Below, piece after piece: positions 16,913 to 26,110 of a DNA stretch of 64,000 bases (position 1 is the first letter of the stretch; each line of letters starts with the position of its first letter). The notes beneath the pieces were generated by a model. The model had not been told where the DNA came from and did not search any database. It saw nothing but the letters and a program-made list of their open reading frames with translations. The DNA is from Arthrobacter sp. cf158 (lineage in GTDB: Bacteria > Actinomycetota > Actinomycetes > Actinomycetales > Micrococcaceae). The position numbers and the translations under genes were made by a program. Location: contig NZ_FNNR01000007.1 in NCBI RefSeq assembly GCF_900106835.1, positions 186,001-250,000 on the forward strand. The letters are read 5' to 3'.

Positions 16913-18207
16913 TCTGCTACCCAACCCGTGAACAAGGGCATTCCCGTCTCCACGTGCACGATCTCGTACTGGAACGGGTGGTCGAGGATCAGCTCACGTT
17001 GGGGTTCAGGCCCTGCCGCTGAGCCCACGGCGTTGAGTTGGGTGACGGCCGACGCGATGGTGCCCTTCTCCGCCACCGTAATGTTGGCGGCCTGCGCAGC
17101 CTGTGTCAGTTTCATGTCCGGCTGGATGGCGTTGAAGTCCTTATCCGTGGACAGCATCTGGTTGAGTCCGAGTGTCTCGAAGACCGCCCTCAGCTCGAAG
17201 CTTGTCTTATGGTCCCACTTGGGTAACTGAAGGTGGACCATGTCCAGAGGGGCGCTGCTCAACTTGGCCGCCACCTCACCAAGCACCTCCGCCGAAACCG
17301 GAGCCGAACCTGACGAACCCGACGCACCGCCGTCGGGCAGTACCAATCGCATCACGAAACCCTCGGCGTACGGCAGGTCCACAGCCTTCCATCCGGGGGC
17401 CTCCGCGTAGGCCAAGGCGAGCGAAGAGTGCATGGTTGGCACGGAGATCACCTCGTCGCTGGCCTTGGTGAAGGGGCGGTCGGCCGTGTCGCTGGCGTCG
17501 AACGGGGTCTCCCAGGCGGCGGCGAAGTAGAGGGCGTTGAGCAGGCTGAAGGTGTTGTCGGGATCGTAGTGTGCGGGCGCTTTCTTGATCCGCCCACCGG
17601 TGTTCTTGCTCACCCATTGGTCGATGGCCGGTTTGGTGGCAGCCTCGTCAGCGAAGTTCACTGGGTACACCCCCGTGCCGAAATGCTTGGCGAGCGTGGC
17701 CAGGTACTCCTCGCCCGTGGGCACGCCTTCATCCACGAACAGCCCGTTGGCAGCATGCATCACCGGTTTGCGCGGCGGATTGTCCTCGTCCACTGAACCG
17801 GGGTCGCCGTCGAATTTTTCCAGGGAGGCGAGCAGAGCGTTCATCGCTTCCTCGCGCCCCTCGCCGGGCAACCCCAACACGGAATCCATCTCCGCAGCAG
17901 TGGCCCCCGAAGCGCCGGACCGAAGCATGCTCAACGCAATCAATAAGCTGGCGGGCGACGACACCACGTTGCCGTTGCCTGAATCGCCGCTATCAACAAG
18001 AAGCGCGGAGCCTAGCTTTCGCGCCGAAGCGTTGAACGCCTCAAGCTGCGCGGTGTAATCCACCGTTTCGACGGAAAGCCGCGTTACGCCGTCGGCCGTT
18101 TGGAGTACGACGGCGGACGGCTGGCCGGAGCAGGCACTGACCGTTGCCGAGCCACTCACCATGGCGGCTGCCGCGATGGCCACGGCAGCTTTCCGGATTG
18201 GATTCAT
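16903..18207 (-). CDS. Secreted lipoprotein serpin (serine protease inhibitor)
   Basis: 434 residues. The leader ends at a lipobox-like VSAC (Cys26), so the protein is probably membrane-anchored outside the cell. Serpin features: SPASLLIALSMLRSGASGAT (helix B/shutter), FSLLNALYFAAAWETPF, the hinge EKGTIASAVT starting at Glu380 (P17), and the C-terminal LDHPFQYEIVH strand. Counting from the hinge puts P1-P1' at Ser396-Ala397, with Val at P3, which fits inhibition of elastase/subtilisin-like proteases. Small P12-P9 residues (Ala, Ser, Ala, Val) suggest an inhibitory, loop-inserting serpin. Bacterial serpins are sporadic and thought to protect against foreign or own proteases. The TAG stop lies in a 32-bp-period repeat. 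Confidence 0.92.
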   Translation of the reverse strand: MNPIRKAAVAIAAAAMVSGSATVSACSGQPSAVVLQTADGVTRLSVETVDYTAQLEAFNASARKLGSALLVDSGDSGNGNVVSSPASLLIALSMLRSGASGATAAEMDSVLGLPGEGREEAMNALLASLEKFDGDPGSVDEDNPPRKPVMHAANGLFVDEGVPTGEEYLATLAKHFGTGVYPVNFADEAATKPAIDQWVSKNTGGRIKKAPAHYDPDNTFSLLNALYFAAAWETPFDASDTADRPFTKASDEVISVPTMHSSLALAYAEAPGWKAVDLPYAEGFVMRLVLPDGGASGSSGSAPVSAEVLGEVAAKLSSAPLDMVHLQLPKWDHKTSFELRAVFETLGLNQMLSTDKDFNAIQPDMKLTQAAQAANITVAEKGTIASAVTQLNAVGSAAGPEPQRELILDHPFQYEIVHVETGMPLFTGWVADPR

Positions 18208-18301
18208 GACGGGTCCCCTCGCGTTTGTGTGCTCCTCACATGGTGCCCCTTTCGGGGGCAGAACTCACGCGGGGTGAGCGAGGGATCGCCAATTGTTGCC
18301 C

Positions 18302-18380
18302 AAAGGTGAGAGAGCGTCCCTGCCAAACACCCCAAAGGTGAGAGAGCGTCCCGCCCAAACACGCGAAAGGTGAGAGAGGG
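18302..18380 (-). repeat. 32-bp-period tandem repeat, locus 4 (three units)
   Basis: On the forward strand AAAGGTGAGAGAG starts at 18302, 18334 and 18366, exactly 32 bp apart, with filler CGTCCCTGCCAAACACCCC in the first unit and close variants after. Read on the minus strand, the core CTCTCTCACC follows directly on the stop of the ScfR gene (18381-18383). Confidence 0.93.
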
Positions 18381-19895
18381 TCAGCGCTCGGAGTGGGCCG
18401 CCAGGAAGCTGTAAACCTCGGTCTCGTCCACGCCCGGGAAGGCCCCTGGAGGCATGGCGGCCAGCAGGTGCGAGTGCGCGCGGGCGGAGGGCCAGGCGTT
18501 ACCGGCCCACTCGTTCGCCAGCGAGGCCGGGGGCCGCTTGCAGCAGTTGGGGTCCGGGCAGTTGGACGTGGCACGGGCCGTGGTCTCCCGGCCACGGAAC
18601 CACTTCACATGCTGGTACGGCACGCCGATGCTCAGCGAGAACTCGCCGTTTGCCGATCGCTCAGTACGGGCCGTGCACCAGTACGTGCCCGACGGCGTAT
18701 CCGTGTACTGGCTGTAGGCGCTGAACTTGTCCGGCACATCCAATACGGCGCGCGAGGTCCACGCCTTGCACGACGGCTGCCCCTCAATAGCCCCGGTGTG
18801 ATCCTGCGGGAAGGTGACGCCATCGTTCTCGTAGGCCTTGTAGATGATGCCGGACTGGTGGGTCTTCTGGAAGTGGGTGGTGATGCCGAGGTGCTTGGTG
18901 GCCAGGTTGGTGAAACGGTGCGCAGCGGTTTCGTAAGACACAGCGAAGGCATCGCGGATGTCCTCCACTGCGATCTCCTTGGCGGCCTTGGCCTTCTGCA
19001 GGAACTCCACCGTGGCCTGCTCCGGCAGCAACAGCGCCGCGGCAAAGTAGTTGGTGGCAACGCGCTGCGCCAGGAAATCTCCGTAGTTCCGCGGAGTTTC
19101 GTGGCCCAGGACGTAATGTCCCAGCGCCTGGAGCAAAACAGACCGGGGATCGTGATCTTGCCGCTGGTTCTGCGTCAGATAAATTCTGCGGTTCTTCAAG
19201 TCCGTCACGGAGCGCGTCGAGTGCGGTAAATCCCCCACGTGATGCAGCGAGAAGCCGAGGTTCTCGGCGATGTCCGCAATGACGTGCTGACTGAGCGGAC
19301 CGGCGGTGTAGCCAACCCCCTTGAGGACCTTCTGCGCCTCCGCCTCATACTCAGGGAAGTAGTTACCGCGCTCGCGCATCATGGCACGCAACTCACCGTT
19401 CGCGCGGCGGGCTTCTTCCGGCGTCGCCACTTGCTCGTTAAGTTTGCGTTCGAGCTCCTGAAGCAGCCCCACCTGCGACTCCAGCACATCCAGCGGAAGC
19501 CGCGAGCTGATGCGGATTTTCGGCAGGTTCAACGACTCATACAGCAGCCCGCGCTGGTACCGTTCCAACTCGATTTCCAAGGCCGCGCGACGACTCGGCG
19601 GCTCCGCGCCCAGGAGCTGATCGATGCTCACGTTGAGGGATGCGGCGAGCTGCTGCAGCAGCCCCAGCTTGGGTTCGCGCTTGCCGTTTTCGATCAGGCT
19701 CAGCTGGCTTGGAGCGGTCCCGACGGCGGCACTCAAGTCGTCCAGTGTCAGCCCCGCCTGCTTGCGCAGGTGCCGCACACGGCGTCCGAGGCTGATGACA
19801 TCCAGTTCAGGGGACGCAGGGGTCAACGACGGCGATGCTACTTCGCGATTCCAGCTCACAGGAGACATTTCTTGAGAATACGCGAAGAAGTGCAT
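18381..19895 (-). CDS. ScfR/RamB-type XRE regulator of acetate and glyoxylate metabolism
   Basis: 504 residues from the ATG at 19895; an alternative ATG at 19868 (MSPVSW) would also serve. Domain order: XRE HTH (LGRRVRHLRKQAGLTLDDLS, then APSQLSLIENGKREPKLGLL) around residues 30-95, an M78/IrrE-like middle domain (about 200-330) and a DUF2083-like C-terminal domain with Cys-rich CPDPNCCKRP. This is the architecture of RamB (Corynebacterium) and mycobacterial RamB, which control aceA/aceB and acetate activation. The M78 zinc motif is degenerate: HExxH-like LGHYVLGH lacks the first HE (QALGH). It is divergent from aceA, and a direct repeat GAAGTGCA lies between them. Confidence 0.9.
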   Translation of the reverse strand: MHFFAYSQEMSPVSWNREVASPSLTPASPELDVISLGRRVRHLRKQAGLTLDDLSAAVGTAPSQLSLIENGKREPKLGLLQQLAASLNVSIDQLLGAEPPSRRAALEIELERYQRGLLYESLNLPKIRISSRLPLDVLESQVGLLQELERKLNEQVATPEEARRANGELRAMMRERGNYFPEYEAEAQKVLKGVGYTAGPLSQHVIADIAENLGFSLHHVGDLPHSTRSVTDLKNRRIYLTQNQRQDHDPRSVLLQALGHYVLGHETPRNYGDFLAQRVATNYFAAALLLPEQATVEFLQKAKAAKEIAVEDIRDAFAVSYETAAHRFTNLATKHLGITTHFQKTHQSGIIYKAYENDGVTFPQDHTGAIEGQPSCKAWTSRAVLDVPDKFSAYSQYTDTPSGTYWCTARTERSANGEFSLSIGVPYQHVKWFRGRETTARATSNCPDPNCCKRPPASLANEWAGNAWPSARAHSHLLAAMPPGAFPGVDETEVYSFLAAHSER

Positions 19896-19937
19896 TTCTT
19901 TCCATACTTTTCCTCTAGTAACCCTCTTGGAAGTGCA
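19887..19937. promoter_or_regulatory. Direct repeat GAAGTGCA in the scfR-aceA intergenic region
   Basis: GAAGTGCA occurs at 19887-19894 and 19930-19937, 43 bp apart (about four helical turns), followed by TTTCTTTCC and GAAAAGTAGG respectively. The core TGCA and flanking A/T tracts recall the AAAGTTTGCAAA-like RamB site known from Corynebacterium, but the match is partial. The first copy overlaps the annotated scfR start, which favours the downstream start at 19868. Confidence 0.5.
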
Positions 19938-20039
19938 GAAAAGTAGGTCTTACGAAAAAGAAATAAAGATCCCGGACAAGCCGGCCGATGCAGCAAAGGC
20001 GCAGCGGAGGCCGGCCCGGGCACCACATAGGAGATCAAG

Positions 20040-21371
20040 ATGACCGCTTCATTTGAACCAGCAGAGCAGAGTGCAGAGCAGCAGGCCGCAGCGCTGGAAC
20101 TTGAATGGTCCGCCAACCCGCGCTGGGAAGGCGTCACCCGTGATTACTCGGCCACCGACGTCGTCCGCCTCCGCGGTCGCGTCTCCGAAGAGCACACCCT
20201 GGCCCGCCGCGGTTCGGAGAAGCTCTGGAAGCAACTCACCGAGGAAGCTCCCACCGGTGGCTACACCAACGCGCTCGGTGCCCTGACCGGTAATCAGGCT
20301 GTGCAGCAGGTCAAGGCCGGGCTCCGCGCCATCTACCTTTCCGGCTGGCAGGTGGCAGCTGATGCCAACCTTTCGGGCCAGACCTACCCGGACCAGTCCC
20401 TGTACCCGGCCAACTCGGTACCCCAGGTTGTCCGCCGCATCAACAACGCCCTGCTCCGTGCAGACCAGATCGAATATGCCGAGGGCGTCAAGACCGTTGA
20501 AGACTGGCTGGTCCCGATCGTGGCCGACGCCGAAGCCGGTTTCGGTGGCCCGTTGAACGCTTACGAGCTCATGAAATCCATGATCACCGCAGGTGCCTCG
20601 GGCGTTCACTGGGAAGACCAGCTCGCTTCCGAAAAGAAATGTGGCCACTTGGGCGGCAAGGTCCTCATCCCCACCCAGCAGCACATCCGGACCCTGAACG
20701 CAGCCCGCTTGGCAGCCGACGTCGCCGACACCCCGACGGTGGTCATCGCCCGTACCGACGCCGAAGCAGCAACCCTGATTACCTCCGACGTTGACGAGCG
20801 CGACCAGGAATTCATCCTCCGTGAAGGCGGACAGCCGGTCCGTACCGCCGAGGGCTTCTACAAGGTCCGCAACGGAATCGAGCCCTGCATCGCCCGCGCC
20901 AAGGCCTACGCACCATACTCCGACCTCATCTGGATGGAGACCGGCACCCCGGACCTGGAGTTGGCCCGCAAGTTCGCCGAGTCGGTCAAAGCCGAGTTCC
21001 CGGACCAGATGCTCTCCTACAACTGCTCCCCGTCCTTCAACTGGCGCAAGCACTTGGACGACACCACCATCGCGAAGTTCCAGCGCGAACTCGGTGCCAT
21101 GGGCTTCACGTTCCAGTTCATCACCCTGGCCGGCTTCCACGCCCTGAACTACTCCATGTTCGACCTCGCCCACGGTTACGCCCGTGAAGGCATGAGCGCG
21201 TACGTCGAGCTCCAGGAAAAGGAATTCGCCTCCGAGTCCCGCGGCTACACCGCCACCAAGCACCAGCGCGAAGTCGGCACCGGCTACTTCGACGACATCG
21301 CAACCGCGCTCAACCCGAACGCATCCACTTTGGCCCTGGTGGGATCCACCGAAGAAGGCCAATTCCACTAA
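20040..21371 (+). CDS. aceA: Isocitrate lyase
   Basis: 443 residues, the normal bacterial length. It splits isocitrate into glyoxylate and succinate, the first step of the glyoxylate shunt. The catalytic loop reads [16 protein letters not shown] with KKCGH (catalytic Cys); also visible are [44 protein letters not shown] and the closing-lid NCSPSFNW segment. The ATG follows AGGAGATCAAG. It is divergent from the ScfR regulator and followed by aceB after 275 bases containing two hairpins. Confidence 0.97.
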   Translation: MTASFEPAEQSAEQQAAALELEWSANPRWEGVTRDYSATDVVRLRGRVSEEHTLARRGSEKLWKQLTEEAPTGGYTNALGALTGNQAVQQVKAGLRAIYLSGWQVAADANLSGQTYPDQSLYPANSVPQVVRRINNALLRADQIEYAEGVKTVEDWLVPIVADAEAGFGGPLNAYELMKSMITAGASGVHWEDQLASEKKCGHLGGKVLIPTQQHIRTLNAARLAADVADTPTVVIARTDAEAATLITSDVDERDQEFILREGGQPVRTAEGFYKVRNGIEPCIARAKAYAPYSDLIWMETGTPDLELARKFAESVKAEFPDQMLSYNCSPSFNWRKHLDDTTIAKFQRELGAMGFTFQFITLAGFHALNYSMFDLAHGYAREGMSAYVELQEKEFASESRGYTATKHQREVGTGYFDDIATALNPNASTLALVGSTEEGQFH

Positions 21372-21384
21372 CCAACACGCCCAC

Positions 21385-21408
21385 GGTGAGCTGTTCGCTT
21401 CGCTCACC
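21385..21408. terminator. Hairpin after aceA
   Basis: GGTGAGC (21385-21391) pairs with GCTCACC (21402-21408) around a 10-base loop, 14 bases after the aceA stop. No T-run follows, so it is a weak terminator or an mRNA-protecting structure. Confidence 0.5.
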
Positions 21409-21499
21409 GGAAAGCACGACGGCGGCACTCGCCCCAGCGGCCGAGCGTCCGTAACCGTCTGGTCGGGTGATCCGGAAGCGTGCGTAAAAGGGGCCCTGT

Positions 21500-21539
21500 C
21501 CCGGCCGCCGGCCGAGCCCCGCGAGGCCATGCGGCCGGG
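21500..21539. other. Second hairpin in the aceA-aceB gap
   Basis: CCCGGCCGC (21500-21508) pairs with GCGGCCGGG (21531-21539); the loop contains GGCCGAGCC-like inner pairing. It lies about 107 bases before the aceB start. It may be part of a terminator/attenuator between two genes that would otherwise be cotranscribed. The remaining sequence of this 275-base gap shows no gene. Confidence 0.5.
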
Positions 21540-21646
21540 ATGGGGAATAGCACGCGGAGGATTGCCCGACCCGGCACCTCAAGGCGACCCAACCGCCCCA
21601 AGTGGCGAACGCCGTCGAACATTTGCTTCTCATAGGAGAGATTGAA

Positions 21647-23299
21647 ATGAACAGCTTCACTGACAACTTCACTATCAATGGCATCACTATCACCGCGCAG
21701 CCCATTTGCCGGCAGAACGAGGTCCTCACGCCGGACGCCCTGGAGTTTGTTGGCAAGTTGCACAGGGCCACTGCTGAGCGTCGTCAGGAGCTGATGCAGG
21801 CACGGCACGCGCGCCGCAACCAGATTTCCGCCGGTCAGGATCCGCGGTTCCTGCCGCAGACCGAGGCGATCCGGAATGATCCGTCCTGGCGCGTCGCTCC
21901 CCCGGCACCGGGCTTGGAGGACCGCCGTGTGGAGATCACGGGTCCGGTGGACAAGAAAATGACCATCAACGCCCTGAATTCGGGTGCCAAGGTGTGGCTG
22001 GCTGACATGGAGGACTCGTCCACGCCGACGTGGCGCAACGTCATCCAGGGGCAGTTGAACCTGACGGATGCCTTGGAACGTCGGATCGATTTCACCACCC
22101 CCGAGGGCAAGGAATACAAGCTCAAGTTCGCCGAGAACCTGCCCACCATTGTGGTCCGTCCCCGTGGCTGGCACCTGCCGGAGAAGCACATGCTCATTGA
22201 CGGCAAGCCGATCGCCGGCGGCATTGTGGACTTCGGCCTGTTCTTCTTCCACAACGCCCGCCGCCTGCTGGCCCAGGGCAAGGGGCCGTACTTCTACCTG
22301 CCGAAGATCGAGAACCACCTCGAAGCACGTCTGTGGAACGACATCTTCGTCCTGGCCCAGGACCTGCTGGGCATCCCGCAGGGCACCATCCGCGCCACGG
22401 TACTGATCGAAACCATCACTGCCGCGTTTGAGATGGAAGAGATCCTGTACGAACTCCGCGACCATGCGAGCGGTTTGAACGCCGGCCGCTGGGATTACAT
22501 CTTCTCCCTGATCAAGAACTTCCGCACCCGTGGTCCGCGTTTCGTGCTCCCGGACCGCGGCCAGGTGACCATGACCCAGCCGTTCATGCGCGCCTACACC
22601 GAGCAACTGGTCCGGGCCTGCCACCGCCGCGGTGCCATGGCAATTGGGGGCATGGCTGCCGCTGTTCCCAACCGCAAGGACGAGGCCGCCAACCAGGCGT
22701 CGTTTGAGAAGGTCCGGGCGGACAAGACCCGCGAAGCCAACGACGGCTTTGACGGCTCGTGGGTGGCCCACCCGGACCTGGTGCCGGTATGCCGGGAAGT
22801 TTTTGACTCAGTTCTCGGAGACCGGCCCAATCAGCTGGACCGCTCCCGTGAGGACGTCACTCCCGACGACCGCGCCTTGATCGACATTGCCAGCACGGAG
22901 GGCACCATCACAGAGGGTGGCGTTCGCCTGAACATCGAGGTAGGCATCCGCTACATCGAGTCCTGGCTGCGGGGCAACGGTGCGGTAGCAATCCACAACC
23001 TCATGGAAGACGCCGCCACAGCCGAGATCTCCCGCTCCCAGCTGTGGCAGTGGATCCACTCCCACGCCATCATCGAGAACGGCGACATCATCACCCGTGA
23101 ATGGGTGGAGGACCTGCTGGACGAGGAATTCGCCCGCCTGGAACGCTTCGACGGAGACCGGTTCGCTGACGCCCGCGCCATCTTCGAGGAAGTGACCCTG
23201 GCCGAGGAATTCCCCACCTTCCTGACCATTCCGGCGTACGCCCGATTCCTCACCGAGGCCCGTGAAGAGGCCACGGAAGAGGAGCTCGTCGCCGCCTAG
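21647..23299 (+). CDS. aceB: Malate synthase A
   Basis: 550 residues. It condenses glyoxylate with acetyl-CoA to malate, completing the glyoxylate shunt with aceA. Motifs: [46 protein letters not shown] (metal site Glu/Asp), GRWDYIFS, and [11 protein letters not shown] with the catalytic-type histidine region. The start at 21647 follows CATAGGAGAGATTGAA. A three-tier hairpin downstream ends transcription. Control by ScfR/RamB is expected from the family. Confidence 0.97.
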   Translation: MNSFTDNFTINGITITAQPICRQNEVLTPDALEFVGKLHRATAERRQELMQARHARRNQISAGQDPRFLPQTEAIRNDPSWRVAPPAPGLEDRRVEITGPVDKKMTINALNSGAKVWLADMEDSSTPTWRNVIQGQLNLTDALERRIDFTTPEGKEYKLKFAENLPTIVVRPRGWHLPEKHMLIDGKPIAGGIVDFGLFFFHNARRLLAQGKGPYFYLPKIENHLEARLWNDIFVLAQDLLGIPQGTIRATVLIETITAAFEMEEILYELRDHASGLNAGRWDYIFSLIKNFRTRGPRFVLPDRGQVTMTQPFMRAYTEQLVRACHRRGAMAIGGMAAAVPNRKDEAANQASFEKVRADKTREANDGFDGSWVAHPDLVPVCREVFDSVLGDRPNQLDRSREDVTPDDRALIDIASTEGTITEGGVRLNIEVGIRYIESWLRGNGAVAIHNLMEDAATAEISRSQLWQWIHSHAIIENGDIITREWVEDLLDEEFARLERFDGDRFADARAIFEEVTLAEEFPTFLTIPAYARFLTEAREEATEEELVAA

Positions 23300-23327
23300 G
23301 TCCAGGACCTGGGTAAGCGACACATCA

Positions 23328-23404
23328 AGCCCCGACGCTGGGCTGCCTGCACTCTTCGCAACAAGTGACCCCGACCGTCGGGGAGGCAGCCCAGCAACGG
23401 GGCT
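23328..23404. terminator. Nested triple-stem terminator after aceB
   Basis: Three concentric or stacked stems: outer AGCCCC/GGGGCT (23328-23333 and 23399-23404), main GCTGGGCTGCCT/AGGCAGCCCAGC (23337-23348 and 23384-23395), and an inner self-complementary CCCCGACCGTCGGGG (23369-23383) abutting the right arm. It ends with TTCTCC. It lies between the convergent aceB and MFS genes; the rest of the 205-base gap holds no gene. Confidence 0.85.
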
Positions 23405-23504
23405 TCTCCATGTCCGGAGCACACCCCACTTCGACGACTCGCTGCACACAAGACGCTTCCTACCGTCGAATGCGCAGGGAACCATCGAATCGGGCACGCC
23501 CGAG

Positions 23505-24716
23505 CTAGCGCTGCCGAGCCACCCAACGCACGGACAAGGTGGTGCACACGCAGAACGCGAGCACCGAGCCGAGGATCACGAACAACGGCACCGTCCACCC
23601 ATTGGAAACACTGTGCACGTAGCCAATAATCGTGGGCGCCAAGGCAGCAAAGCAGTAACCCACGCCCTGAACCACAGCTGACATCTTGCCGGCGGCGGCC
23701 TGTGAATGAGCGAACTTGATGATGGCAATGAAGATCACGGTGATGCCACCGCCCTGGGCAACGCCGCCCAGCGAGGACCACATCCACCACCACGAAGGCG
23801 CCAGCAACAAGCCCACGGGAACCGTCAGCCACAGCGCGCTCAAGGTGACCGCCACCGTCGTCGTACTGGCGAAGCGGGCCAGGAGCGGGACACCCAAGCC
23901 GCCCACAATCGCGAAAATCTGGAACAGCGATGAACCTGCGCCGGCTTGGGCGGTGCCCATGGCGAGTTCGTCCGACAGGAAGCTGGGCAGCCACGCCGTG
24001 ACGCCGTAGTAGGAGAAGGCCTGTCCCGCAAAGCCGAGTGTCAGGCCCACCGTCAACCAGCCCACACCCGCAACGGGGCCGGACGAGGATGCCGGAGGAA
24101 TAGGAACAGCTGTCGGAACAAAAGCCCGGCGCGCCCCCACGGTGGGCACCCAGAACAGGATGGCCGCCAACGACAACAGGGCGCTCGCGGCCAGGGCCAG
24201 CCTCCACCCCACCAGCTCAGCCAGGGGTGCAGTTGCCACCGAAGTGAGGAACGAGCCGATGTTGAGGGCAGCCGTGTACACACCCATGGCCGTTGCCTGA
24301 CGCCTGGGCGCAAAGTCGCGCCGGATGATGAGCGGCACCGCGATGTTGCCAATGGTGATGGCCACACCAATAATCACCGTGCCGGCCATCACCAAGGCAC
24401 TGCCGCCACTGGAGCGGATCACCACGCCGGCCAGCACACCGATCAGCGTGAGCATCACGGCGAATTCAGCTCCGAGGCGTCGTCCGGCCAGCGAAGCCAA
24501 GGGGGACGCGAGGGAGAAGCAGAGTACGGGAATGCCGGTCAGCAGCCCGAGTTCCACCGGCGAGAACCCCAGATCCTGCCGCAGGGAATCCACCACGGGG
24601 GCCACGGCCACAAAGGGTCCGCGCATGTTGAGGGCGATGAGGCCGATGCATGCGAGGATCAGCCAGCCGCGGGGAATTTTGGCAAGGAAAGTAGACATCA
24701 CTTTCATTGCTATCAC
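23505..24716 (-). CDS. CynX/NimT-like MFS transporter
   Basis: 403 residues from the GTG at 24716; ATGs at 24707 and 24698 are equally possible. Twelve membrane helices are predicted. LNMRGPFVAVAPVVDSLRQDLG and TGIPVLCFSLASPLASLAGRRLG at the start are typical of the CynX/NimT (cyanate/2-nitroimidazole) branch, whose members export or import small anions and drugs. It starts 32 bases after the ROK gene stop on the same strand, so the two probably form an operon. The substrate is unknown. Confidence 0.85.
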   Translation of the reverse strand: MIAMKVMSTFLAKIPRGWLILACIGLIALNMRGPFVAVAPVVDSLRQDLGFSPVELGLLTGIPVLCFSLASPLASLAGRRLGAEFAVMLTLIGVLAGVVIRSSGGSALVMAGTVIIGVAITIGNIAVPLIIRRDFAPRRQATAMGVYTAALNIGSFLTSVATAPLAELVGWRLALAASALLSLAAILFWVPTVGARRAFVPTAVPIPPASSSGPVAGVGWLTVGLTLGFAGQAFSYYGVTAWLPSFLSDELAMGTAQAGAGSSLFQIFAIVGGLGVPLLARFASTTTVAVTLSALWLTVPVGLLLAPSWWWMWSSLGGVAQGGGITVIFIAIIKFAHSQAAAGKMSAVVQGVGYCFAALAPTIIGYVHSVSNGWTVPLFVILGSVLAFCVCTTLSVRWVARQR

Positions 24717-24748
24717 GCCGCTGCCCGTGATCCGGCACCAAACAAGGC

Positions 24749-25966
24749 TTAGCCCGTTGCTTGGAGCGTGGCCTCAATCACTGCCGGAGACAGGACATGC
24801 TGGGTGACCATCTGGCTGGCACCGAGGATGGCGGCGCGGTCGCCGGCCATGGAAATGCCGATGCGAAGGTGCGTAGTGGCCAGCGGCAGGGAGCGCCGGT
24901 ACACCACTTCGCGAATGCCGGCCACCAGGTGCTCGCCGGCTTCTCCCACGCTGCCGCCGATGATGATCATGGACGGATTGAGCAGGTTGACCACGGTTGC
25001 CAGCACATCGCCAACATCACGCCCGGCCTGCCGCAGCGCCTGAATGGCCTGCAGATTGCCCTCGCCCACCAGCCGCAGGACGTCAGCGCCGGTGGAAGCG
25101 TCCAGTCCTTGGGATTGCAGTTGACGCGCGACGGCGGGACCTGAGGCCAGCGCTTCGAGGCAGCCATGGTTGCCACAACGGCAAAGGACGTCGTCGCCGC
25201 GGGGAACCCGGACGTGGCCGAGGTCGCCGGCGGTGCCGTTGGCGCCCCGCTGCAGTTCACCGCTGCTGATGATGCCCGCGCCGATGCCGGTGGCCACCTT
25301 GATGAACAGGAAGTTGTCATGGTCCGGCCAGTACGCGGTTCGTTCGCCGAGGGCCATGATGTTGACGTCGTTGTCCACCAAAACAGGAACGGGCAGCGAG
25401 CGCTGGACGTACGTGACGACGTCGAATCCGTCCCAGCCGGGCATGATGGGCGGCTTCACCGGCCGCCCGGTGTCGTGCTCAACGGGCCCGGGCAGTCCGA
25501 TGCCCATGCCGGCGAGGTCGCCAAGTTCGCGGCCCGCTTCGGCGAGAAGTTCACGGCCGGCGGCGACCACGCGGCCCAGGACAACCTCAGGTCCGTCGGC
25601 GACTTCTTGCGCGAGTCGGCGTTCGGCGAGGATGCTGCCGCCGAGGTCGGTGACGGCAACAATCACGTGGGTGGCGCCGACGTCGACGGCCAGGACGACG
25701 CGCGCGGCGGGGTTGAAGGCGAAGCGCGACGGCGGCCTGCCGCCGCTGGAGCTCGCCTCGCCGGCGGGTCCCACCAGTCCGGAACTGATCAACGCGTCAA
25801 TGCGGGAGGCGACTGTGGACCGGGCCAGCCCCGTGGTGACTGCAAGTTCTGCGCGGGTACGTGCTTGGCCGTCGCGGAGGAGTTGGAAGAGATCGCCAGC
25901 GCGCGAGAGATTGCCGGCCTCCAGGACGGAGGCATTTCCGGCGTCGTTGGCGGTGGCTGTTGTCAT
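24749..25966 (-). CDS. ROK-family transcriptional regulator
   Basis: 405 residues from the ATG at 25966; the frame is open to a TTG at 26005. N-terminal winged HTH (GQARTRAELAVTTGLARSTV, residues 30-50) followed by a ROK sugar-kinase-like domain: VLAVDVGATHVIVAVTDLGG, GMGIGLPGPVE, and the zinc-site cluster with HVRVPRGDDVLCRCGNHGCLEA (CxCGxxGCLE). These repress sugar catabolic genes and release DNA on binding the sugar. It is divergent from the Gfo/Idh-ABC operon, whose promoter carries a dyad over the -35, so it is the likely repressor. The MFS gene follows on the same strand. Confidence 0.93.
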   Translation of the reverse strand: MTTATANDAGNASVLEAGNLSRAGDLFQLLRDGQARTRAELAVTTGLARSTVASRIDALISSGLVGPAGEASSSGGRPPSRFAFNPAARVVLAVDVGATHVIVAVTDLGGSILAERRLAQEVADGPEVVLGRVVAAGRELLAEAGRELGDLAGMGIGLPGPVEHDTGRPVKPPIMPGWDGFDVVTYVQRSLPVPVLVDNDVNIMALGERTAYWPDHDNFLFIKVATGIGAGIISSGELQRGANGTAGDLGHVRVPRGDDVLCRCGNHGCLEALASGPAVARQLQSQGLDASTGADVLRLVGEGNLQAIQALRQAGRDVGDVLATVVNLLNPSMIIIGGSVGEAGEHLVAGIREVVYRRSLPLATTHLRIGISMAGDRAAILGASQMVTQHVLSPAVIEATLQATG

Positions 25967-26029
25967 GCCTTTAGTGAAGCACGATTGCTTATGCGTGTCA
26001 TGCAACAGAAGTTTGTCGGCAATATTTCA

Positions 26030-26066
26030 ACTTTTGCTTGACGCTCGTCAAAAGTCCCCCTAGGTT
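26030..26066 (+). promoter_or_regulatory. Promoter with overlapping operator for the Gfo/Idh-ABC operon
   Basis: TTGACG (-35, 26038-26043), a 17-bp spacer and TAGGTT (-10, 26061-26066) give a textbook promoter. The -35 is half of the dyad TTGACG-CT-CGTCAA, itself nested in a longer one, ACTTTTG (26030-26036) / CAAAAGT (26049-26055). A repressor bound here would block RNA polymerase; the adjacent divergent ROK regulator is the candidate. Confidence 0.8.
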
Positions 26067-26110
26067 GTGATGAGCAGCACATCAGTCCGCTTACGAAGAG
26101 GTAACTGAAC

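Noticed and set aside
21472..21485. CCGGAAGCGTGCGT shared with the tgt-transporter repeat region (5283-5296)
   Set aside because: A 14-base match is expected by chance several times in 64 kb of GC-rich DNA, and the flanks do not match.
20049..21530. 493-residue open frame antisense to aceA
   Set aside because: It is a shadow frame caused by high third-position GC in aceA; composition is Gly/Val/Arg-biased with no family match.
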